A DNA stretch of 21,290 bases from Bacteroidales bacterium (GTDB lineage: Bacteria > Bacteroidota > Bacteroidia > Bacteroidales > F082), in contig JAILDR010000153.1 in NCBI GenBank assembly GCA_024689285.1, positions 1 through 21,290 on the forward strand, in the 5' to 3' direction. Shown here piece after piece: positions 13,462 to 21,290 of the stretch. The position numbers and the translations under genes were made by a program. Within the stretch, counting starts at the first letter, position 1. The number at the start of each line of letters is the position of its first letter. The notes beneath the pieces are model-generated. The model was not told the DNA's origin. It worked only from the letters and a program-made list of their open reading frames with translations, and did no database searches.

Positions 13462-16400
13462 ATGAAGAAAGTAACACTACTTATCACCGCACTCCTATTG
13501 ACCATAGGTTGGGCACAAGCTCAAGACGTTTATGTATCTGGCAACCACTTTACCACAGGCAAAGTTTTGAAAAACAACACGCTGTTATATAGCATCGCCG
13601 ACAGCGTTGATATTCAGTTGAAAGGCATCCAGGTAGCGGAAGACGGAACGGTTTTCGGAGCCGGATATGCCTACAATAACTCTGATATTCGCGGTCGCGT
13701 TTGGATGAACGATTCGTGCATATTCATTGCCGACTCCAACACTTATTTCGACCACATCGCCCTCGATGGCAACAATTGGACAGTGGCCGGCTTCAACAAA
13801 GTATGGCGAAACGGAGAGCTCCTTTATTCCTATAGTCACGGAGAAGACGAATGCCGAATTCAAAGTTTGACCGTTGACGCGACGACGGGCGACATTTATG
13901 CAGGCGGTGTTATCTCCCCCATTGGAGAACAATCTGCTTATGCCAGCGTTTGGAAAAACGACACGCTCCTTTGGATGGCAGACACCATTTCGAGCATCGA
14001 AAGCATCTGTTTCGACGGCGTTAACCTCTATGCAGCGGGATTCAAAACTGAAAACGATTCCCTTTCCTATGGTTTCATTTGGCAAAACGACTCCATCATC
14101 TACGAAATGGAAAACGCCAACTTCGTGAACATTGCCGCATTTGACGGCAACCTCTATTGGTCAGGAATTTCCCTGACAGATACAGTTGTTCATATCTGGC
14201 AAGACGGCGAGGTGCTATACAACCTGCCTGAGCTTTCCGGAATCAGCAATCTGGTCGTCAACGAGTATGGAGTGTATTATACCGACGCACAAACGGTTTA
14301 TAAAGATGGCGAAGTCCTGTATCAGCCTGAAGAGTGGACCATCATTACCGACCTCGTAGTGTGTCCTTCCCAAATGCCGCCACAACCTGTGCAAGAACCC
14401 AAACTCCTCCCCTGGTTCGATGGCTTTGAGGTTGACAGCACATGGGCCGACTGGACTATCCTTGACTTTGACGGCAATAGTGTCATCGGCTGGGAACGCA
14501 ACGATGCAGAGGCTGCCACTGGTGAATTCAGCGCTCGTCACCTTGGCTTTGAGAATATCCAGGAAGGCTGGCTCATCACCCCACCCCTTTATCTGAGTGA
14601 TGTTTATTGTGACTCTACTTGGGTGAGTTTCAAAACCAAGCAAAACAATATCAACAACAACGCCAGCAGCAGCCTTTTGATTTCGACGACAGGCAATCAA
14701 ATCTATGATTTTTCTGAGATCTGGTCACTAAGCAATAAGACCGAAACCTGGGACTCCGTCCGCATAGACCTCTCTGCCTATCAAGGCGACACCATCTACT
14801 TGGCCTTCCAATACTGTGGTCATCATGGACTCGACTGGTATATTGACGACGTGTCCGTCGAAGCAGCTCTGACGCACTTCAATATTACTGTTGAGGCCGA
14901 CAGCACGGGTTGGGGTACGGTCAGTGGCAGTGGTTCTTATCCTTATGGCGAAACCGTAACCATTGCGGCTCTTCCTGATACAGGCCGGGAGTTCCTGCAA
15001 TGGAATGACGGCAACACCGACAACCCGCGCGACATCGTTGTTTTACAAGACAGCACCTTTATTGCTTCGTTCGGCTCTCTGCAATACACTATCACCGTTG
15101 AGAGTAACCATCCTGGATGGGGCAACGTCACTGGTGGCGGCACCTATAATTATGGTGAAACCATCGAAATTGCAGCCACACCCACTCCGGGCCATATTTT
15201 TATGGGTTGGGATGATGGAATCGCCGACAATCCGAGGGAAATCGTTGTCACCGAGAACCACACCTACACCGCGCTCTTTGAGCTGCAAACTTGTGTCATC
15301 ACCACCGAGGTGACCCCTGAAGGAGCTGGTACGGTATCAGGTGGAGGTACTTATTCTTACGGCAGCATTGTCACTTTGACCGTCCAGACCAATACGGGGT
15401 ATGAGTTCGTTAGATGGAGTGATGGCTTCACCAACAACCCAAGAACCATTATCGTTGAAGGCGATGCCACCTATACGGCTGTCTTCCGTATGTTCCAATA
15501 CGAAATCACCACAGGTGTTGACCCCGTTGAAGGCGGCACCGTGACGGGTGGCGGCACATACGGCTACGGCAGCACAGCCACGCTGACGGCCATACCTAAC
15601 GAAGGCTACATCTTCCTCTTCTGGAACGACTATGTCGGCACCAACCCCCGCAACATCACCGTGACCGGTAACGCCTCTTACACAGCCACTTTCATGCAGA
15701 CCAGCACAATGACCTATAAAGTCACCGTGTTGTCGAGCGACCCCCAGCTTGGCGAGGTCAGCGGCGGCGGCGAATATCCCGAAGGCACCACCATTGAAAT
15801 CAGTGCCACGCCTGCACCTAACGCTTATTTCAAAGCCTGGGACGACGGCAACACCGACAACCCCCGCAGCATTGTCGTCACACATGACATGATTTTCACC
15901 GCTTTCTTTGAAAGGATTCCGGAGACATACTATACGATCACCGTTGTGAGTGACAATCTGCTGATGGGTAGTGTTTCCGGTAGCGGCACCTTCCCTGCCA
16001 ATATCACAACCCTCATCGAGGCAATACCCAACCAAAACTGCTATTTTATCGGCTGGCAGGATGGCAGCACCGACAATCCGCGCAGCATCCTTGTTACAGG
16101 CGACGCCACCTACACCGCCTATTTCGATGTTGAGCCAGTGCACTCCTTCACCATCAGCATCCAATGCGACCCTGAACAAGGCTATGTGTTGGGTGCGGGA
16201 AACTATGCGGCTAACAGCATTGCCACTTTGGCCGCCATTGCTAACGACAACTATATCTTCTGGAAATGGGGCGACGAAATCACTGACAATCCTCGTCAAA
16301 TCCTCGTCGACCACGATATCACCCTGGCGGCTTTATTCAAACCAGCGGGCGTTGACGAGAACGACGGCAGCAGCTTCCATCTCTTCCCCAATCCTGCCAA

Positions 16401-16584
16401 TGATGAAATCCACATCGATGGTTTGGAAGGCGAGAACGAAATCTGCATTTACAACGCTTTCGGTATGTGTGTCAAAACGTTGACTATCGACGGAAACGAT
16501 GGAATTTCAGTCGCTGATATGGCGGCAGGCCTCTATCTCATACGCATCAACGGCAAGCAAACCATGAAGTTCGTGAAGCGTTAA
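13462..16584 (+). CDS. Modular T9SS adhesin: propeller-like N-terminus, choice-of-anchor/MAM-like domain, seven B-repeats
   Basis: A 1040-aa secreted multidomain protein. Signal peptide 1-20 (MKKVTLLITALLLTIGWAQA). About 21-305: propeller-like repeats with V-W-x-N-D/N-G and Y-x-A-G motifs (GRVWMNDSCIF, KVWRNGELLY, SVWKNDTLLW, FIWQNDSIIY). About 315-470: a cleaved-adhesin/choice-of-anchor J-like jelly roll (LPWFDGFEVDSTWADW ... EGWLITPPLYL ... HGLDWYIDDVSVE). About 471-960: seven repeats of about 68 aa of the divergent InlB B-repeat type (TVSGGGTYxYGxTVTLTAxPxxGYxFxxWxDGxTDNPRxIxVTxDxTYTAxF). About 968-1040: a type A T9SS sorting domain (FHLFPNPANDEIHIDG ... AAGLYLIRI). By family it is a surface adhesin or binding protein; the ligand is unknown. 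It is followed after 6 nt by the flippase gene. Confidence 0.9.
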   Translation: MKKVTLLITALLLTIGWAQAQDVYVSGNHFTTGKVLKNNTLLYSIADSVDIQLKGIQVAEDGTVFGAGYAYNNSDIRGRVWMNDSCIFIADSNTYFDHIALDGNNWTVAGFNKVWRNGELLYSYSHGEDECRIQSLTVDATTGDIYAGGVISPIGEQSAYASVWKNDTLLWMADTISSIESICFDGVNLYAAGFKTENDSLSYGFIWQNDSIIYEMENANFVNIAAFDGNLYWSGISLTDTVVHIWQDGEVLYNLPELSGISNLVVNEYGVYYTDAQTVYKDGEVLYQPEEWTIITDLVVCPSQMPPQPVQEPKLLPWFDGFEVDSTWADWTILDFDGNSVIGWERNDAEAATGEFSARHLGFENIQEGWLITPPLYLSDVYCDSTWVSFKTKQNNINNNASSSLLISTTGNQIYDFSEIWSLSNKTETWDSVRIDLSAYQGDTIYLAFQYCGHHGLDWYIDDVSVEAALTHFNITVEADSTGWGTVSGSGSYPYGETVTIAALPDTGREFLQWNDGNTDNPRDIVVLQDSTFIASFGSLQYTITVESNHPGWGNVTGGGTYNYGETIEIAATPTPGHIFMGWDDGIADNPREIVVTENHTYTALFELQTCVITTEVTPEGAGTVSGGGTYSYGSIVTLTVQTNTGYEFVRWSDGFTNNPRTIIVEGDATYTAVFRMFQYEITTGVDPVEGGTVTGGGTYGYGSTATLTAIPNEGYIFLFWNDYVGTNPRNITVTGNASYTATFMQTSTMTYKVTVLSSDPQLGEVSGGGEYPEGTTIEISATPAPNAYFKAWDDGNTDNPRSIVVTHDMIFTAFFERIPETYYTITVVSDNLLMGSVSGSGTFPANITTLIEAIPNQNCYFIGWQDGSTDNPRSILVTGDATYTAYFDVEPVHSFTISIQCDPEQGYVLGAGNYAANSIATLAAIANDNYIFWKWGDEITDNPRQILVDHDITLAALFKPAGVDENDGSSFHLFPNPANDEIHIDGLEGENEICIYNAFGMCVKTLTIDGNDGISVADMAAGLYLIRINGKQTMKFVKR

Positions 16585-16590
16585 GCCACG

Positions 16591-17871
16591 ATGCTCAAGA
16601 AGATCCTCGGAACGGGTGCGGCAAGAGCCGTCAATGTGCTGACGCAGTTGGCTACACTCATCATGGGCACCAAGTTCCTCGGTGCCGCCGAATGGGGCAA
16701 GGCTTTCATCGCCCAGACCGACATCACCTTTTTATTAATAGGTATCGAGCTGATTGCCGGCAGCGGATTAGTGTATTTTACCCCCCGTAAAAAACTCGCC
16801 ACACTCTTGACGCTTTCTTACGGGTGGATTGCCTTCATGATGCTGATTTACATCGTCTTGTTCAATCTTCTGCACCTTTTTCCTTGGGTCTATAAGATTA
16901 TCCCGCAGTATTATTCCACCATCATTCTGACGATGACCTTCGTCTACAGCCTGCACGAGTTCAACCTCAACCATTTCCTCGGGAAAGAACGAGTGGCCAC
17001 CTATAACTGGCTGTTTCTTATCCAGATACTCACCCAAGTCACGATGATGGCAGTGTTCATCTTTATATTGGATTTGAGGACGGCCAAAGCCTTGCTTTAT
17101 TCCCAGCTTTGCGGCTACAGCTTGGCCACTCTCGTCGGATGGATTTTGCTGATTCCCTGCTTAAAACGCGAAGGACACGACCCCTTGAAAGACAGCCTGA
17201 AGGAAATGTTGCATTACGGAGCCTTCCTGCAGCTTTCCACTTTGGTCAGCACGCTGAACAAACGCTTGAGCCTTTATCTATTGAAGACACACTGTGACGA
17301 GAGGTCGATAGGCGTATACGCCTTGGGGACACAAGTCACGGAAGGGGTGAATATCATTGGACAGAGTATCGGGTTGGTGGAGTTTTCCGCCTTGAGCAAC
17401 TCCCAAAAAGGAGAACGCATCTCGCTACTCTCCTTGCGTTTTATGAAGCTCTCCATCCTATTGACTTTCACCGCCTTGTTAATGATATGCCTGCTACCCA
17501 CTGCTTTTTTCGAGTGGCTGTTTTCAGGCGAGTTCAGCGACATCCGCACCGTCATTTTACTGATGGCACCAGGCATTCTTTTTTTCTCCGCACACACTGT
17601 CTTGGCCAGTTATTTCTCCGGCACTGGAAAGCCAAAATACAACCTCTACGCCTCGCTCATCGGGCTTTCGGTCACTGTGGTTTCAGCCTTTGTCTTAATT
17701 CCCATGTTGGGCATCCGTGGTGCAGCATTAATCACCACACTGACTTATTCAGCCTTATTTATTTATCAATGGGTTGTTTTCCACAAACACACAGGTTGCA
17801 GACTCATACAACTTCTTCCAAACCCACAAGATTGGGAATGGATCAAGGATGAAATCCATAAGTATTTGTAA
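16591..17871 (+). CDS. Polysaccharide/lipid-linked oligosaccharide flippase (MATE/MOP superfamily)
   Basis: A 426-aa polytopic inner-membrane protein with about 12 hydrophobic segments. It has the Wzx/RfbX-like N-terminus [36 protein letters not shown] and the typical late segment [21 protein letters not shown] ... [20 protein letters not shown]. Members of the family flip lipid-linked sugars across the inner membrane for polysaccharide or LPS assembly. No glycosyltransferases are nearby, so the substrate cannot be guessed. It sits 6 nt after the adhesin gene and is probably co-transcribed. A-LPS is the anchor for T9SS cargo in some Bacteroidetes, so a link with the adhesin is conceivable but unproven. 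Confidence 0.87.
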   Translation: MLKKILGTGAARAVNVLTQLATLIMGTKFLGAAEWGKAFIAQTDITFLLIGIELIAGSGLVYFTPRKKLATLLTLSYGWIAFMMLIYIVLFNLLHLFPWVYKIIPQYYSTIILTMTFVYSLHEFNLNHFLGKERVATYNWLFLIQILTQVTMMAVFIFILDLRTAKALLYSQLCGYSLATLVGWILLIPCLKREGHDPLKDSLKEMLHYGAFLQLSTLVSTLNKRLSLYLLKTHCDERSIGVYALGTQVTEGVNIIGQSIGLVEFSALSNSQKGERISLLSLRFMKLSILLTFTALLMICLLPTAFFEWLFSGEFSDIRTVILLMAPGILFFSAHTVLASYFSGTGKPKYNLYASLIGLSVTVVSAFVLIPMLGIRGAALITTLTYSALFIYQWVVFHKHTGCRLIQLLPNPQDWEWIKDEIHKYL

Positions 17872-17892
17872 AGGAATCCACGGAATTTTTTG

Positions 17893-17900
17893 TAATTTTG
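17893..17900 (+). promoter_or_regulatory. -7 promoter box for parE
   Basis: TAATTTTG matches TAnnTTTG and lies 17 nt before the ATG at 17918, inside the 46-nt gap after the flippase gene. A TTTG at 17865-17868 is the nearest -33 candidate, but its 24-nt spacer is long. Confidence 0.45.
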
Positions 17901-17917
17901 CGCAAATTTGGATTGAT

Positions 17918-19846
17918 ATGAGCGAAATCAACGAAGACGACATCTTCACGCAGAGCGAAGCCCCCGCGCCCTCCGTAGAAAACTATACCGACGACAGCAT
18001 CGTACACCTCGAGGATATGGTCCACATCCGACTCCGCCCTGGTATGTATATCGGCAAGTTGGGCGACGGCGCCTCACAGGATGACGGCATCTATGTCCTT
18101 ATTAAAGAAGTGATTGACAACTCCATTGACGAGTTTACCTCCGGCTTCGGCAAAAAAATCGAGGTTACAGTGGATAAAGCCGCCAAGAAGGTCAGCATCC
18201 GCGACTATGGCCGAGGCATCCCGTTGGGCAAGTTGAAGGAAGCCGTCTCGCAGCTCAATACGGGCGCGAAATACGACAGCAAGGTGTTCCAGAAGTCCGT
18301 CGGTTTGAATGGCGTGGGTACCAAAGCCGTCAATGCGCTTTCGTCTTATTTCAAGGTGCAGGCCATCCGCGAGGGAAAGACAAGAATTGTGGAGTTTTCG
18401 CAAGGCAAGTTGGTCAGTGACACGGGCATCATCCCGTCCGATGGCGACACGGGTACCCTCACCGAGTTTATCCCAGATTCCGCTCTTTTCGGCAATTACC
18501 ACTACGTCGATGAATATATCGAGAAGCGCATCTGGAACTATGCCTATCTCAATCGTGGCTTGAGCCTGATTTACAACGACAAACGTTATTATTCCAAGAA
18601 CGGCCTCCTCGACCTGTTGCAGAACAACATGGAAGGCGAAGGCCTCTACCCCATCATCCATATCAAGGACGGCGACTTTGAGGCCGCTTTCACCCACGTC
18701 AACGGACAGTCGAACGACTATTTCTATTCCTTCGTTAACGGACAACATACCACCGAGGGCGGAACGCATCAGTCGGCCTTCCGCGAGGGCTACGCCCGCG
18801 TGGTGCGCGAGTTTTACCAAAAGGAATACGAGCCTGCCGACATCCGCCAAGGCTTGATTTGTGCCTTGTGCGTGAGAATTCAAGAACCTGTTTTTGAAGC
18901 ACAAACGAAGACAAAACTCGGTTCAACCCACCTCGCGCCCAACAACCCTGATGGCACCAACGACAGTCCCTTCCTCAAGACTTACATCTTCGATATTCTG
19001 AAACAGCATTTGGACAATTACCTGCACAAGAACCCCGAAACGGTCGGCATCTTGCAGGCAAAAATCCAGGCCAACGAGAAGGAACGCAAGGAGATAGCCG
19101 GCATCAAGAAGGCCGCCCGCGAGAGTGCCAAGAAGGTCAGCCTGAACAACCGCAAACTGCGCGACTGCCGCATCCACTTGAACACCAACCACGAGAAACG
19201 CCTCGAAAGCACCATCTTCATCACCGAGGGCGACTCCGCTTCGGGAAGCATCACCAAGAGCCGCGACGTGCAGACCCAGGCTGTGTTCAGCCTGCGCGGC
19301 AAGCCGCTCAACTGCTTGGGGATGACCAAGAAAGTGTGTTATGAGAACGAGGAGTTCAACCTGTTGCAGGCCGCTTTGAACATCGACGAGGACATCGAAA
19401 ACCTGCGCTACAACAACATTGTCATCGCCACCGATGCCGATGTCGACGGTATGCATATCCGCCTGCTGATGCTCACCTTCTTCCTCCAGTTCTACCCCGA
19501 CTTGGTGCGCAACGGCCATGTTTATATCTTGCAGACCCCCTTGTTCCGTGTGCGCAACAAGAAAGAGACTTATTATTGCTACAGCGACGAGGAGCGCATC
19601 GCCGCCAAGGAGAAATGCGGCAAGCAGGCCGAAATCACACGATTCAAAGGTTTAGGCGAAATCTCCCCAGACGAATTTCGCGGCTTCATCGGCCCCAACA
19701 TGCGCCTTGAGCCCGTCATCCTGCGCTACGACTTCGGCATCAAAGAGTTGCTGGAATACTACATGGGCAAAAATACGATGGAGCGCCAACGGTTTATCAT
19801 CGAGAACCTGAGAATTGAGGATGATTCGGAGATGGATAAGATGTAA
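17918..19846 (+). CDS. parE: DNA topoisomerase IV subunit B (ParE)
   Basis: The ATPase subunit of the chromosome-decatenating type II topoisomerase, 642 aa and normal for Bacteroidetes ParE. The frame extends 48 codons further upstream, but the ATG at 17918 gives the conserved N-terminus, falls after a promoter box and avoids overlap with the flippase gene. The GHKL ATPase has [17 protein letters not shown] and [15 protein letters not shown]. The TOPRIM domain has [23 protein letters not shown] and the later [21 protein letters not shown] and [11 protein letters not shown] are close to Bacteroides ParE, and distinguish it from GyrB. parC does not follow; the next gene is an unrelated surface protein on the other strand. 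Confidence 0.95.
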   Translation: MSEINEDDIFTQSEAPAPSVENYTDDSIVHLEDMVHIRLRPGMYIGKLGDGASQDDGIYVLIKEVIDNSIDEFTSGFGKKIEVTVDKAAKKVSIRDYGRGIPLGKLKEAVSQLNTGAKYDSKVFQKSVGLNGVGTKAVNALSSYFKVQAIREGKTRIVEFSQGKLVSDTGIIPSDGDTGTLTEFIPDSALFGNYHYVDEYIEKRIWNYAYLNRGLSLIYNDKRYYSKNGLLDLLQNNMEGEGLYPIIHIKDGDFEAAFTHVNGQSNDYFYSFVNGQHTTEGGTHQSAFREGYARVVREFYQKEYEPADIRQGLICALCVRIQEPVFEAQTKTKLGSTHLAPNNPDGTNDSPFLKTYIFDILKQHLDNYLHKNPETVGILQAKIQANEKERKEIAGIKKAARESAKKVSLNNRKLRDCRIHLNTNHEKRLESTIFITEGDSASGSITKSRDVQTQAVFSLRGKPLNCLGMTKKVCYENEEFNLLQAALNIDEDIENLRYNNIVIATDADVDGMHIRLLMLTFFLQFYPDLVRNGHVYILQTPLFRVRNKKETYYCYSDEERIAAKEKCGKQAEITRFKGLGEISPDEFRGFIGPNMRLEPVILRYDFGIKELLEYYMGKNTMERQRFIIENLRIEDDSEMDKM

Positions 19847-19847
19847 G

Positions 19848-20033
19848 TTTTCTGAATAAACTATCATACATCGTGTCGCGGTTGAACTGGACACCCACCT
19901 TGACCACTCTGCGGCCTTCGGAGTGATAGGGTAGCGCGTAGCCCTTGCCGTTGGTTTGTTATCTGATCAGGTTCAGCAATTCCGTCGCTGAGGTTTCGTT
20001 CATCTTGATGTAGGCAGGCAGTTTCTTCATCAT
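19848..20033 (-). pseudogene. Short coding-like frame interrupted by an in-frame stop
   Basis: From an ATG at 20033 the frame reads MMKKLPAYIKMNETSATELL then NLIR and a TAA (19959-19961). The same frame then continues with coding-like sequence, NGKGYALPYHSEGRRVVKV then GVQFNRDTMYDSLFRK, up to the end of parE. I do not recognise either part. It may be a decayed small gene or gene remnant, or the first 24 codons may be a real peptide. No other frame of this 218-base gap looks better. Confidence 0.3.
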
Positions 20034-20064
20034 AACTTATCAACTGCTTCATTGCCTTTTATCC

Positions 20065-21290
20065 TTACAGCCGCTTGCCGTTGACGATCACCTTGGTGTC
20101 GCCGTCCACCTCACCCATGTTGCCGCCGCCGTAGACGTTGCCTATCACCTTGGTGCCCTTGTTGAGACGTATTTCGGTGTTGCCCTCCACCTTAGCCGCG
20201 TCGCCACCGCCGAAGACGCTGCCCTGGATGGTGGTCTTGCGGGAATAAGAATCGGGGTCGTAAGCTGTTGTTTCAGGAAGGCCGGTCATGCCTGATTCGT
20301 ATCCGATGTTCACCAAGGGGTTGGCCTTGACCGTAGTCACAGCATTTCCTGTAGCACCCTCAGCACCCTTCGAGCCGCCATACACGTTGCCGGAGATGCC
20401 GCGCAAAGCATGGACCACGTTGACGACAGGGCTAATGGCACTGGGATCGGCGGGCTGATAATGCGTCAAGTTGCTGCCGCCATAGATATTGGTGATGACC
20501 AGCGGGCATTGTGGGGTCTCTTTATCCAGCACATTAACGGTAATCGTACCTTGGATATTGCCGTTGATATTGCTGCCGCCGAAGACATTCACGATAGTGC
20601 CGCCGTGGAGGTTGAGGGTGACGTTGCCGCCGTGCCCGACTTCCAGCTCCGGATGACTCGCATATACCTCCTGAGTGACAGCAAGGATGTCAGCAGAGAC
20701 GCCGTTTGCCACACCTTTTGAGCCGCCAAAGACATTGGTATACGTACCTCCCTCGAGGTTGAGGACGACATTACCATAGATGTTAGCTTGGTTGCAGCCA
20801 CCGTAGAGGTTGGTGAAACGGCCGTCGCTACAAGCAATGGTGGTCACCAGGTCGCCATAGATAGTGACGAAATTGCCGCCACAGAAGAAATCTTCGATGA
20901 CCACGGAAGGGCACGGGCTGTCGTTGAGCACCTCGGTGAAGATGCTTCCAGAGATGGTACCGTTTTGGTTACTGCCGCCATAATACTCGCCGATATTACC
21001 GCCGTGGAGGTTGAGTCGGACATGGCCATGAACGTCCGCTCCGTATGACACACCACGTTCACCGTTGCCACCGCCAAAGACTTGGAAGAAACGTCCGCCT
21101 TGGATGTGGGTGACGACCTCGGGCGTGGCAGCCGCATTGCCGCCACCGAACACACGACGAATCGTGTTGGCGCAAGTGTAGACATTGACATAGGTCTTTG
21201 CACTCGTCGAAGCTGGGCTGAAGTCAGCCTCGTTGCCGCCGCCGAACACGTTTGCGATGGCATAGGTTGAAATGTCGTCGCCCGGCACTG
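20065..21290 (-). CDS. Large repetitive GGGN/GGSN surface protein, C-terminal part (runs off window)
   Basis: At least 408 codons, open to the right edge and ending in KVIVNGKRL at 20065. It consists of about a dozen units of 25-45 residues around a [VIL][FY]GG[GSC][NK] core: VFGGGN, YYGGSN, LYGGCN, VFGGSK, IYGGSN, VYGGGN. These alternate with strands such as GNVVLNLEGGTYTN, GNVTLNLHGGTIVN and GDTKVIVNG. This is a parallel beta-solenoid-like pattern found in very large secreted proteins of gut Bacteroidales. Their function is unknown to me; a surface or adhesin role is inference. The C-terminus ends directly in a repeat, without the T9SS sorting domain carried by the other secreted proteins here, which may mean early truncation. 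Confidence 0.75.
   Translation of the reverse strand, partial: VPGDDISTYAIANVFGGGNEADFSPASTSAKTYVNVYTCANTIRRVFGGGNAAATPEVVTHIQGGRFFQVFGGGNGERGVSYGADVHGHVRLNLHGGNIGEYYGGSNQNGTISGSIFTEVLNDSPCPSVVIEDFFCGGNFVTIYGDLVTTIACSDGRFTNLYGGCNQANIYGNVVLNLEGGTYTNVFGGSKGVANGVSADILAVTQEVYASHPELEVGHGGNVTLNLHGGTIVNVFGGSNINGNIQGTITVNVLDKETPQCPLVITNIYGGSNLTHYQPADPSAISPVVNVVHALRGISGNVYGGSKGAEGATGNAVTTVKANPLVNIGYESGMTGLPETTAYDPDSYSRKTTIQGSVFGGGDAAKVEGNTEIRLNKGTKVIGNVYGGGNMGEVDGDTKVIVNGKRL

Noticed and set aside
15337..16314. A 325-codon frame antisense to the B-repeats.
   Set aside because: It is a repetitive shadow of the adhesin repeats with no independent start signal.
14878..16350. Regular repeats of about 205 bp considered as a CRISPR or satellite array.
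   Set aside because: They keep the reading frame and encode seven protein B-repeats; there are no short identical direct repeats with spacers.
17774..17917. A 48-codon N-terminal extension of ParE.
   Set aside because: It overlaps the flippase gene, does not resemble ParE, and contains the promoter box used for the ATG at 17918.
18074..18904. A 276-codon frame antisense to parE.
   Set aside because: It lies wholly within conserved ParE ATPase coding sequence and has no recognisable motif.
19899..19925. CACTC...GAGTG hairpin after parE as a possible terminator.
   Set aside because: The stem is only 5 bp with no T-run, and the bases are explained equally well by the broken minus-strand frame.

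Overview
The window looks like chromosomal DNA of a member of the order Bacteroidales; I cannot place it to family. Four things point there: type IX secretion (T9SS) C-terminal sorting domains on three proteins, a fused FeoA-FeoB iron transporter, BspA-type leucine-rich-repeat and other giant surface proteins, and promoter -7 boxes of the Bacteroidetes TAnnTTTG type in front of most transcription units. There are no tRNA, rRNA, CRISPR or IS genes. Layout: (1) 1-2948, minus strand, the N-terminal 982 codons of a secreted BspA-like LRR_5 protein. It is divided from the next gene by a nested palindromic element (3040-3119) and two divergent promoters. (2) 3197-5664, plus strand, a two-component pair: a TPR histidine kinase and a NarL/LuxR-type response regulator. 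(3) 5785-8303, plus strand, feoAB and a translationally coupled FeoB-associated cysteine-rich membrane peptide. (4) 13380 down to 8307, minus strand, a five-gene operon behind a clear cobalamin riboswitch. In order it holds a T9SS protein with a duplicated unrecognised domain, a second T9SS surface protein, a BtuG-like beta-propeller lipoprotein, a CWC cysteine-rich mini-protein and a BtuF-like corrinoid-binding lipoprotein. (5) 13462-17871, plus strand, a modular T9SS adhesin with seven InlB-type B-repeats, followed after 6 nt by a polysaccharide flippase. (6) 17918-19846, plus strand, parE. (7) 19848-20033, minus strand, a short open frame broken by a stop codon. (8) 20065-21290, minus strand, the C-terminal part of a large GGGN/GGSN-repeat protein. 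The main biological unit is the B12-controlled operon. By family knowledge its BtuG-like and BtuF-like members would capture corrinoid at the cell surface and bind it in or near the periplasm. The two T9SS-sorted proteins share the riboswitch and so are good candidates for additional surface corrinoid-handling factors. No TonB receptor (BtuB) or permease/ATPase (BtuCD) gene lies in the operon, so transport must be completed by genes elsewhere. The operon converges on the Feo iron operon, and its intrinsic terminator lies inside the coding sequence of the last Feo gene. A palindromic repeat of the dispersed GTCATTGCGA...GCAATCC type has been absorbed into the 5' end of the btuF-like gene.
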